From NCBI GenBank assembly GCA_016212965.1, contig JACRDA010000327.1, forward strand, positions 1 through 36,528: a stretch of 36,528 bases of DNA, in the 5' to 3' direction. Under the pieces are notes generated by a model that was given only the letters and a program-made list of their open reading frames with translations, had not been told where the DNA came from and ran no database searches. This document shows, piece by piece, positions 29,731-36,528 of this stretch (position 1 is the stretch's first letter; each line of letters opens with the position of its first letter). Made by a program: the position numbers and the translations under genes. This stretch comes from Myxococcales bacterium. GTDB lineage: Bacteria > Myxococcota_A > Polyangia > Polyangiales > Polyangiaceae.

Positions 29731-30909
29731 TCAGTCCACCCGCACGAGATCGACGTCGAGCGTCACGATGCCGTCGCCCCGCGCGACCTTGAGCTTCACC
29801 TTCTGACCGGCCGCGCGCCGATCGAGCGCCGTGTAGAGATCGTCGTAGCTCTCGATGCGCGCATCGTCGATGCCGACCAGGACGTCGCCGAGCTCCACGC
29901 CCTGCGGCGTCGCCACGAGCCCCCGCAGACCCGCCGCCTCCGCCGGGCTGCCGGGCTTGACCGAGATGACGATGACGCCGCGCAGGCCGAGGCGGCGCTC
30001 GATGCGCTGGTTCGGGTCCACGTTGACGCCGAAGCCGACCTGCTCGGCGCGGCCGGTCCGCACGATCTGCGGCACCACGCGCGCGATGCTCGACACCGGC
30101 ACGGCGAAGCCAATGCCCGCGGAGCCGCCGCTCTTCGAGAAGATCATGGTGTTCATGCCGATGAGCTGCCCCGCGGAGTCGAGCAAGGGACCGCCCGAGT
30201 TGCCGGGGTTGATGGCGGCGTCCGTCTGGATCATGTCGCGGATCGCCACGCCGCCGATGCCTTGCATCTCGCGGCCGAGCGCGCTGATGACGCCGGTCGT
30301 CAGCGTGTGGTCGAGGCCGAAGGGGTTGCCGATGGCGATGGTCTTCTGGCCGACCTCGAGCTCGAAGCTCTTCGGCACGCGCACGGGCTTCAGGAGCTCC
30401 GCCGGCGCGTCCACGCGGAGCACGGCGATGTCCTTGCGCGGCTCGACACCGACGACCTTCGCCTCGAAGCTCTTCTGCTCCTGGAAGGTGACCGTGAGCG
30501 AGCGGGCCCCCTCGATGACGTGGTAGTTCGTGACGATGTGACCGGCGGTGTCCCACACGAAGCCGGAGCCGGACCCCGCGGGCACCTCTTGGGCGACGCC
30601 CGCGTACCAGTCGACGACGACGCGGGTCTGCGTGACGAACACGGTGGACGGCGCCGCGTCGCGGAACACGGCGACGGTGTTGCGCTCGTCCTCCGTCCGC
30701 GCGTTCGGGGACAAGGGCGCGATGGCGGGCGGCTCCGGAACCGCGGGCGCGCTCGTCGTCGCAGGCGCGGAGCCGCTCGGCACGGCGGCGGTCGGCGGGG
30801 CCACGGTGTTGCTCGGCGGGGACGCGACCTCGGTGCTCGCTCGACAGGCGGTGAGCAGGAGCGCGACACCCAGGAGCCGGACCTGCGGAGGGCGGCGACG
30901 GGCGGACAC
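29731..30909 (-). CDS. HtrA/DegP-type serine protease, predicted lipoprotein
   Basis: A 392-residue envelope protease. A GTG start gives a basic N-terminus and a hydrophobic core ending in the lipobox LTAC near residue 22, so this member seems lipid-anchored rather than soluble. A Pro/Ala/Val linker reaches to about 65. The trypsin-like domain carries the triad His130 (VTNYHVIEGA), Asp160 (RKDIAVLRVD) and Ser238 (NPGNSGGPL). One PDZ domain follows (about 285-385, VIVISVKPGSPAEAAGLRG and LGDVLVGIDD). One PDZ domain puts it with DegS-like proteins rather than the two-PDZ DegP. Its role is probably cleavage or sensing of misfolded envelope proteins. It heads an operon with DUF2804. Confidence 0.94.
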   Translation of the reverse strand: MSARRRPPQVRLLGVALLLTACRASTEVASPPSNTVAPPTAAVPSGSAPATTSAPAVPEPPAIAPLSPNARTEDERNTVAVFRDAAPSTVFVTQTRVVVDWYAGVAQEVPAGSGSGFVWDTAGHIVTNYHVIEGARSLTVTFQEQKSFEAKVVGVEPRKDIAVLRVDAPAELLKPVRVPKSFELEVGQKTIAIGNPFGLDHTLTTGVISALGREMQGIGGVAIRDMIQTDAAINPGNSGGPLLDSAGQLIGMNTMIFSKSGGSAGIGFAVPVSSIARVVPQIVRTGRAEQVGFGVNVDPNQRIERRLGLRGVIVISVKPGSPAEAAGLRGLVATPQGVELGDVLVGIDDARIESYDDLYTALDRRAAGQKVKLKVARGDGIVTLDVDLVRVD

Positions 30910-30963
30910 GCGGCGAGTGTAGTCCTTGGTGGGCCAGGGTCGAGCGCAACGGGGCTCCGGCCA

Positions 30964-30979
30964 CCCCGCAAACGCGGGG
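30964..30979 (-). terminator. Candidate terminator after the sensor kinase gene
   Basis: CCCCGC, loop AAAC, GCGGGG form a strong six-base-pair hairpin 33-48 bases past the kinase stop on the minus strand and upstream of the HtrA gene. It has a plausible tetraloop and the right location, but no T-run follows, so it could also be rho-dependent context or chance. Confidence 0.4.
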
Positions 30980-31011
30980 GCGCCGCCGCCGGGCGGTCCG
31001 CTAGAGGCGCC

Positions 31012-34000
31012 TCACGGCTCGGTGTCGTCGCCCTCGGGTGCAGCGCCGGTCTTCAGGGGTACGCGCAGGCTCACGCGGGTGCCCTGCCGGGGCGTGGAGG
31101 TGACGGCGACCTCGCCGCCGAGGCGGCTGATCTGCTCGCGCACGCTGAACAGCCCGTAGCCGCCGTCGCTGCCCGGTGGCGCCACCTTCGCGGCATCGAA
31201 GCCCACCCCCTCGTCGGCGACCTCGACCTCGACCTCGCCGCCCGTGCGCCGCAGCGACACGGTCGCGCCGCCAGCCTGCGCGTGCTTGAGCACGTTCGTG
31301 AGCAGCTCTCGCACGGCGCGGAAGACGAGCGCCGCCGTCGCGTCGTCGAGCGGCTTGTCCTCGCCGTCGTCGTCGAGCTCGACGTGGATACCATGGCGCC
31401 TCTCGACGTCCTCGGCGAGCCAGGAGAGCGCCTCCTCGAGCCCGAGCTCGTAGAGCATGGGGGGACACAGATCGAAGGTCAGCGTCCGCGTGTCGACCAG
31501 GGACTGCGCCACGAGCGCGACGGCCTCGCCGACCGCGGCGCGAGCAGGGCCGGTCACCGCGTCGCGCGCCGACGCCAGCTTGATTTGCGCGACCGCAAGC
31601 GCCTGCCCGATGCGATCGTGCAGGTCCGACGCGATGCGCCGTCGCTCCCGCTCCTCGGCCACGGCCGCGTCGAACGCCATGCGCTGCAGCTTGCTCTGGT
31701 ACTCGCGAATCTGCTCCTCGGATTGCCGTCGCAGCGTGATGTCGCTGATGAAGGTCACCGCGAGCGGCCCGTCCTCGCTCGACATGGTGCCGAGCACGAC
31801 CTCGATGGGGAACACCGTGCCGTCCTTCCGGCGCCCGACCACGTCCAGCCCGGCGCCCATGACCCGCGCGGAGGGGTCCGCAGCGTAGGCCCGGCGATGC
31901 TCGGCGTGGCGCGCTCGCAAGTGCTCGGGCACGATCTCGTCCACGGGCAGGCCCACCATCTCGTCCGCCGAGAAGCCGAAGATCCTCCTCGCGGCGCGAT
32001 TCGCGAAGACGATCTGGCCCGACGCGTTCGTCATCAGGATGGCTTCGGCGGCCTCGGTCAGCATCTCGCGAAACGCGATCTCCGTCCGCTTGACGGCCTC
32101 CTCGGCGCGCCTCCTCTCGGTCACCTCCTCGAGCGCCAGGAGCAGCAAGGACGTGTGCTCGATGCGGCGAGCGTTGAGGACGAAGGAGCGGAGGCCGACG
32201 CCCTCGAAGTCCTTGTCCACGCAGAAGTCCTCGAGCTCCTCGCCTTCCCTCAGCTCCTCCAACCGCTGCCTCAGGACGGGGATGTTCCACTCCCCTGCCC
32301 CGAGCTCGTAGAGGTGTCGGCCCACGACGGCATCGGGGCCCACGGCCAGGGTGCGGTAAAAGGCGCGGTTCGCGGAGCGGACGCGAAGCTCGCGGTCCAG
32401 CACGACCAGGCACTCGCGGACCGTGTCCACGATGTTCTCCGCGTAGTCCCGGGCCTGCGCGAGCAGCTCCCCTGACTTCTTCACCTCGTCGATGTCGAAG
32501 GCGGTCACCACCGTTCCGTCGATGCGGTTGTCGGCAGTCATGTACGGCCGCACGGTGAGCTGGCGCCAGCGTCCCTGGCGGTCTTGCACGGTTCGGCTCA
32601 CCGCGCCGAGGTGCTCGAGGACGGACGCGCACATGCCTGCGAGATCCGGGTCGCGAATGACGGACTCGAGCTCGCCGACCGGACGGCCGACGTCTGCGGC
32701 GCCGAGGTGGAACACCTTCGCGGCCGCCGGCGTGAAGCGTCGCAGACGCGCGTCGCGGCTGACCATCACGATCGGGATCTCGACGCTGCTCAGCACGTTC
32801 GATAGATCGTCGTTGAGCCGGCTGCCCTCGACGTTGCGCACGGTCATCTCCTCGTTGACGGTGCGCAGCTCCTCGTTCGTGGCCTCGAGCTCCTCCTTCG
32901 CCATCTGGAGCTCTTCGTTCGTGCTCAGCAGCTCCTCGTTGCTCGAGATGATCTCCTCGTTCGCCGCCTTCAGCTCCTCGTTGCTCGCCTCGAGCTGTTC
33001 GATGACCGACTGGAGGTAGTCGCGCGTGGACGCGAGCTCGTGGCGCAGCTGGCTCTCGAGCGGCGGCGGCGTGCCCCCTTCCGGGCCGCGACTCTCGGCC
33101 GCAGTGCCCGGGGGCGGCTGGGTCTCCTTGAAGAGGACGACGAAGAAGCGTTGCGTCGTCGACGCGACGCCGAACGGCACGACCTCGAGCGCGATCGGGC
33201 GCGAGGTCGGTCCCGGTCCGATGAGAAGGCCGCCCGTTCGCGCCGGGCCGCACTTGGTGCGGGCCTCGTCGATGGCTTGCCTGAGCGGGAGCCGGAGCTC
33301 CTCTCTGACCATGCGAAGCAGGTCGAAGCTCGCCACGCCGGGGGTAGGCTCGAGGAACGGACCGGTTTTGCCCCGGAACTGGACGATCGCCAGATCGTCG
33401 GTGACGACGACCCCCGGCGGAGCAAACTCCGCGAGGACGATGCGGTCGGCCTCGCGGTGCACGTCGAGCGGCCCCGACGCCTTGGCCATGGCTTCGATCG
33501 CGCCCGGCGCCGTCGGCGCCGCCGGCCGGGCCCGCGCGAAGCCGAGCAGCAGCCGTGGCGCCGCCGACGTGCGCACGTAGATCTTGTTCTTGGCGTCGAG
33601 CGTCGCGAATCCCGGAAACGTCCGGGGGGTCTCGGAGCTGCCGAGGATCAGGAACCCCGGCTCCTTCAGGGCGTAGTGCAGCGTCGGCAGGATGCGATCT
33701 TGCAGGGCCGGCCCGAGGTAGATGATGAGGTTGCGGCAGCTCACGAGATCCATGCCCGAGAACGGGGGATCACGGGTGGCGTCGTGCTTGGCGAAGACGC
33801 ACAGATCGCGGACGTTCTTTTGGATCTGGTAGGCCCCGTCCGACCTCACGAAGAAGCGCTCCCGGCGCACGTCGGTGACGTCGTGCTCGATGCTCGCCGC
33901 ATACCTGCCAGCCCGGGCCTGGTCGATGGCGCTGACGCTCACGTCCGTTCCGAAGAGCTTCACGGGTATGTCCGTGGCGTTGGCCTCCGCCAGGAACTCG

Positions 34001-35022
34001 AGCAGGCTCATGGCGATGGAGTACACCTCTTCGCCCGTCGAGCAGCCGGGCACCCAGACCCGGATGGGGGCATCGCGCGGCCGGTTCTCGACGAGCTTCG
34101 GGAACACCGACGCCTTCAGCCCGTCGAAGGCCTCCGGGTCGCGGAAGAAGCTCGTCACGTGGATGAGGATCTCCTCGCACAGCGCGGCGGCTTCCCCGGG
34201 ATTGTGCCCCAGAAGCTCGGCGTACTCGGCCAAGCCCTCGAGCCCGTGGACGAGGAGCCGCCGTTGCACACGCCGCCGGACGGTCGTCTGCTTGTAGCTC
34301 GCGAAGTCGACGCCGGTGCTCTTCCGCACCTCCGACAAGATGCGCTGCAGGTCCGCTTCGTGGCGCGGGCTGTCGACGGCGGCGGCGAGCGGCGGCGCAT
34401 GCTCGCCGATGCGAAGCAGCTCGCGGGCGATCTCCTCGGGCGGCAGGACGAAGTCCACGCACCCGGTCGCAATCGCGCTGTCCGGCATGCTGCGGTACTC
34501 GGCGCTCGCGTCCTGGGCGAAGGTGAGGCCCCCCTCCGTCTTCACGGCCTTGATGCCCGCGGTGCCGTCCGAACCGGTGCCCGTGAGCAGTACGCCGACG
34601 GCGTACACGGATCGGTCCCTGGCCAGGGACTCGAGGAAGCGATCCACCGGCAGGTGGAGACCTCCCGTGTCGGTCCGCGGAGTCACCCCCAGGATCCCGT
34701 CGACGATGACGAGGTCGGCGCTGGGTGGCACCACGTAGACGTGGTTCGGCTCGACGCGCGCGCCGTCGCTGGCCGCGTGTACGGGCAACGGCGTCGCCCG
34801 CGCGAGGATTTCGACCAGGCTGCTGTCCCGGGTCGGATCCAGGTGGTGGACGATCACGACCGCCACGCCCGGCGCGGAGCCGAGGTTCCGCAAGAGCTTC
34901 GACGTCGCGGCGAGCCCGCCCGCGGACGCGCCGACGCCCACGACGGGGAAGAGCGCCCTCGTGCGTGCGGCGGCGGCGGTCGCGTGCGGCGTGTGTCCCG
35001 GCTCCACGTCGCCTTTGCACAT
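31012..35022 (-). CDS. CheB-CheR-PAS-histidine kinase hybrid
   Basis: A 1336-residue protein that joins chemotaxis-type enzymes with a sensor kinase. Order: CheB methylesterase (about 26-205) with Ser33 in GASAGGL, His60 in VIVHHLDP and Asp152 in TGTGSDG; CheR methyltransferase (about 220-490) with VWVPGCSTGEEVYS near 326 and CRNLIIYLG; a degenerate PAS-like region (about 510-660); a coiled coil with repeated NEEL units (about 675-731); three PAS domains (about 740-1110); HisKA_3 with the phosphorylatable His at about 1135 in RIASDLHDRIGQ; and an HATPase (LLTNVLKHA, DEGVGFD, GGYGLFSVREQ). HisKA_3 kinases normally pair with NarL-type regulators; none is adjacent, though one is encoded at 8350-8991. 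No membrane helix, so cytoplasmic. The ATG at 35022 is chosen by the start of homology. Confidence 0.95.
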   Translation of the reverse strand: MCKGDVEPGHTPHATAAAARTRALFPVVGVGASAGGLAATSKLLRNLGSAPGVAVVIVHHLDPTRDSSLVEILARATPLPVHAASDGARVEPNHVYVVPPSADLVIVDGILGVTPRTDTGGLHLPVDRFLESLARDRSVYAVGVLLTGTGSDGTAGIKAVKTEGGLTFAQDASAEYRSMPDSAIATGCVDFVLPPEEIARELLRIGEHAPPLAAAVDSPRHEADLQRILSEVRKSTGVDFASYKQTTVRRRVQRRLLVHGLEGLAEYAELLGHNPGEAAALCEEILIHVTSFFRDPEAFDGLKASVFPKLVENRPRDAPIRVWVPGCSTGEEVYSIAMSLLEFLAEANATDIPVKLFGTDVSVSAIDQARAGRYAASIEHDVTDVRRERFFVRSDGAYQIQKNVRDLCVFAKHDATRDPPFSGMDLVSCRNLIIYLGPALQDRILPTLHYALKEPGFLILGSSETPRTFPGFATLDAKNKIYVRTSAAPRLLLGFARARPAAPTAPGAIEAMAKASGPLDVHREADRIVLAEFAPPGVVVTDDLAIVQFRGKTGPFLEPTPGVASFDLLRMVREELRLPLRQAIDEARTKCGPARTGGLLIGPGPTSRPIALEVVPFGVASTTQRFFVVLFKETQPPPGTAAESRGPEGGTPPPLESQLRHELASTRDYLQSVIEQLEASNEELKAANEEIISSNEELLSTNEELQMAKEELEATNEELRTVNEEMTVRNVEGSRLNDDLSNVLSSVEIPIVMVSRDARLRRFTPAAAKVFHLGAADVGRPVGELESVIRDPDLAGMCASVLEHLGAVSRTVQDRQGRWRQLTVRPYMTADNRIDGTVVTAFDIDEVKKSGELLAQARDYAENIVDTVRECLVVLDRELRVRSANRAFYRTLAVGPDAVVGRHLYELGAGEWNIPVLRQRLEELREGEELEDFCVDKDFEGVGLRSFVLNARRIEHTSLLLLALEEVTERRRAEEAVKRTEIAFREMLTEAAEAILMTNASGQIVFANRAARRIFGFSADEMVGLPVDEIVPEHLRARHAEHRRAYAADPSARVMGAGLDVVGRRKDGTVFPIEVVLGTMSSEDGPLAVTFISDITLRRQSEEQIREYQSKLQRMAFDAAVAEERERRRIASDLHDRIGQALAVAQIKLASARDAVTGPARAAVGEAVALVAQSLVDTRTLTFDLCPPMLYELGLEEALSWLAEDVERRHGIHVELDDDGEDKPLDDATAALVFRAVRELLTNVLKHAQAGGATVSLRRTGGEVEVEVADEGVGFDAAKVAPPGSDGGYGLFSVREQISRLGGEVAVTSTPRQGTRVSLRVPLKTGAAPEGDDTEP

Positions 35023-35313
35023 AGGCAATCGCAACCCGCACCGCAAGCCGCTGGGTGGCGGTGACGTCGACGAGGGCGGCGACGGCGACGCCCGCCTGCG
35101 GAGCACATGCCGCACTCGCGACAGGCCTGTCGCGCGACGGGGCGCCCCGAGCGCTCGGCACGGCGCTCCACGTCGGCGCGGCGAGGCGCGAAATCACTTC
35201 GCCTGGCGCCGCGCCACCGGAACCCACACCGACGCCGATGCCTTCCCGGAGCCGCGGCACGGAGCGTGCTTTGGAGACGAGCACAACCCTTCGCCCCTCG
35301 CCTGGAGGTCCCC

Positions 35314-36102
35314 ATGTCCCGTCGCGCCATCGTTCCTTCGCTTGCTTCGCTCGGTCTCTTCGCGTTCGCGCTCGTGCCCGCCCAGGCCTCCGCCGCGACG
35401 GGGGCGGAGGCCTGCGGCAACATCGAGCTGCTCGCCGTCGGCGAGTGTCACTTCGAGTTCGACGGCGGCTGCGTCGCGCAGTGCGAGCCGCTGTCCTTCG
35501 TCGCCGAGTGCTCCGGGCAGTGCCAGGCGTCGATCGACGCGAGCTGCAGCGCCTCGTGCAGCGGCAGCTGCCAGGCCTCGTGCCAGGCCGACCCGGGCAG
35601 CTTCGACTGCCGGGCGAGCTGCGAGGCCTCGTGTCAGGCCGACGCGCACGCCCAGTGCGGCGGCGATTCGTCGTGCGAGGCCTACGCGCAGGCGAGCTGC
35701 AACAGCGAGTGCAGCGCCTCGTGCGAGGTCGTGCCCCCGAGCGCCAGCTGCCAGGCCCAGTGCGACGCCGCCTGCAACGCCTCGTGCGAGGTCGACGCGA
35801 ACCTCGGCTGCGAGATCGACTGCACGGCGAGCCTCGAGGGCGGTTGCCAGATCGACTGCGCGGCGCCGACCGGCGCACTCTTCTGCGACGGTCAGTACAT
35901 CGCCGCCTCGGACCTGCCGGCGTGCATCGACTACCTCATCTCGAACTTCGAGGTGAGCTTCGAGGCCTCCGGCGAGGCCCACGGCACCTTCAGCTGCAAC
36001 CTGTCCGGGGGCGCGCCCGTGGGCGGCCTCGCCGTCGCGGCGACCGCCGGCCTCCTCGGCCTCGGCCTCACCTGGCGCCGCCGCCGCCGCCCCGCGCGCT
36101 GA
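35314..36102 (+). CDS. Cys-rich secreted protein with C-X3-C repeats and C-terminal membrane anchor
   Basis: A 262-residue exported protein of unknown function. GGAGG lies six to ten bases before the ATG. The signal peptide (SLASLGLFAFALVPAQASA) is followed by a mature part with 29 cysteines by count. Between about residues 60 and 185 these mostly fall in C-X3-C-X3-C chains (CSASC, CSGSC, CQASC, CEASC, CQAQCDAACNASC, CEIDC, CQIDC), with acidic and small residues between. The C-terminus has a final Cys in FSCNLSGGAP, a membrane helix (VGGLAVAATAGLLGLGLTW) and RRRRRPAR, a tripartite tail like MYXO-CTERM-type sorting signals. It is therefore probably anchored at or sorted to the cell surface. 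It is divergent from the sensor kinase across 291 bases. Confidence 0.9.
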   Translation: MSRRAIVPSLASLGLFAFALVPAQASAATGAEACGNIELLAVGECHFEFDGGCVAQCEPLSFVAECSGQCQASIDASCSASCSGSCQASCQADPGSFDCRASCEASCQADAHAQCGGDSSCEAYAQASCNSECSASCEVVPPSASCQAQCDAACNASCEVDANLGCEIDCTASLEGGCQIDCAAPTGALFCDGQYIAASDLPACIDYLISNFEVSFEASGEAHGTFSCNLSGGAPVGGLAVAATAGLLGLGLTWRRRRRPAR

Positions 36103-36115
36103 CCGGGCCCGCCGC

Positions 36116-36528
36116 TCAGCCGAGCAGCGGCGCGCAGCGCACGACGGCAGCCTCGACGCGCAGCGCCTCCCGCAAGACGTCGCTCGGGCCGAGGCCGTCC
36201 GGCAGGCCGAGGCAGAAGTGCTCGGGTCCGCCGCGCACGACCCCGCCGCGGGCCACGAGCGCGTCGCACAGGGCCTGGGCGCCGGCTCGCACCGTGAGCT
36301 CGTAGAGGTGCGCGCCCGCGAGGACCTCGTCGGGCGGGCCCGCGGCGACGAGGCGTCCCTCGCCGAACACGACGAGGTCGCTCGCCTCGCGCAGCAGCGT
36401 ACCCTCCGGCCCACCGAGCTCGGGGCGAGAGAGCCACACGATCGTGCGGCGCCCCTCCCCGGCCGTGCGCAGGGCGTCGAGCAGGTAGCGCGTGGCCGCG
36501 CCGTCGAGCCCGGCGAGCGGGTCGGCGA
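36116..36528 (-). CDS. ABC transporter ATP-binding protein, C-terminal part
   Basis: Only the last 136 codons are in the window; the gene runs off the right edge. The visible N-terminal end, ADPLAGLDGAATRYLLDAL, corresponds to the D-loop just after Walker B of an ABC ATPase. It is followed by TIVWLSRPELG at the place of the H-loop (where the usual switch His is Arg or Ser here), ASDLVVFGEGRLVAAGPPDEVL and a short C-terminal extension of about 60 residues. An internal GTG at 36439 is not the real start. Walker A, the signature motif and the partner permease are outside the window. It converges with the Cys-rich gene with a gap of 13 bases. Confidence 0.8.
   Translation of the reverse strand, partial: ADPLAGLDGAATRYLLDALRTAGEGRRTIVWLSRPELGGPEGTLLREASDLVVFGEGRLVAAGPPDEVLAGAHLYELTVRAGAQALCDALVARGGVVRGGPEHFCLGLPDGLGPSDVLREALRVEAAVVRCAPLLG

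Noticed and set aside
29572..32475. Plus-strand frame of 967 codons opposite HtrA and the sensor kinase
   Set aside because: It crosses two well-supported minus-strand genes and their intergenic hairpin, and has no protein features.

Overview
This is a very GC-rich stretch (I estimate about three quarters G+C) packed with genes that have GC-rich third codon positions. GTG starts are common, many products are lipoproteins, and there is a Hanks-type Ser/Thr kinase and a CheB-CheR-histidine kinase hybrid. Gly/Thr repeat linkers and a Cys-rich secreted protein with a helix-plus-Arg tail also occur. Together these point to a myxobacterium-like member of the Myxococcota (Polyangiales-like), chromosomal. 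I see no transposases, integrases, tRNA or rRNA genes, CRISPR or phage genes. All assignments come from reading the sequence; no database search was run.

Layout from left to right. (1) 44-3622: mfd, convergent with an Hcp-like Sel1-repeat lipoprotein (3645-4481). (2) 4557-8991, minus: a GMC oxidoreductase, a GH3 beta-glucosidase-type lipoprotein and an orphan NarL-type response regulator. (3) 9211-10837, plus: two proteins I do not recognise, one with an acidic N-terminus and a membrane anchor. (4) 10862-14493, minus: two translationally coupled radical SAM proteins, the upstream one fused to a methyltransferase. Divergent from them are a membrane-anchored thioredoxin-like protein and a Ser/Thr kinase (14581-16508). 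(5) 16543-20645, minus: a NAPE-PLD/UlaG-type metallo-beta-lactamase protein, then nuoD, nuoC, nuoB and nuoA, the start of respiratory complex I with no other nuo genes present. (6) 20831-24442: a large secreted repeat protein. (7) 24443-24872: the only long gene-free gap, with an AT-rich patch of short repeated motifs. (8) 24873-26872, minus: a short-chain dehydrogenase and a lipoprotein with a Gly/Thr linker; a glycerophosphodiesterase-like lipoprotein diverges from them. (9) 27965-30909, minus: HtrA-type protease lipoprotein, DUF2804 protein and MBL-fold hydrolase. (10) 31012-35022, minus: a 1336-residue CheB-CheR-PAS-HisKA_3 sensor kinase. (11) 35314-36102, plus: the Cys-rich surface protein. 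(12) The C-terminal end of an ABC-transporter ATPase runs off the right edge.

The least explained unit is the coupled radical SAM pair. Both proteins carry two C-X2-C-X5-C auxiliary cluster-type motifs, and no precursor peptide is visible beside them. The second is the C-X3-C-rich surface protein. Most of the rest is housekeeping (mfd, nuoABCD) or envelope and signalling genes normal for this kind of genome.
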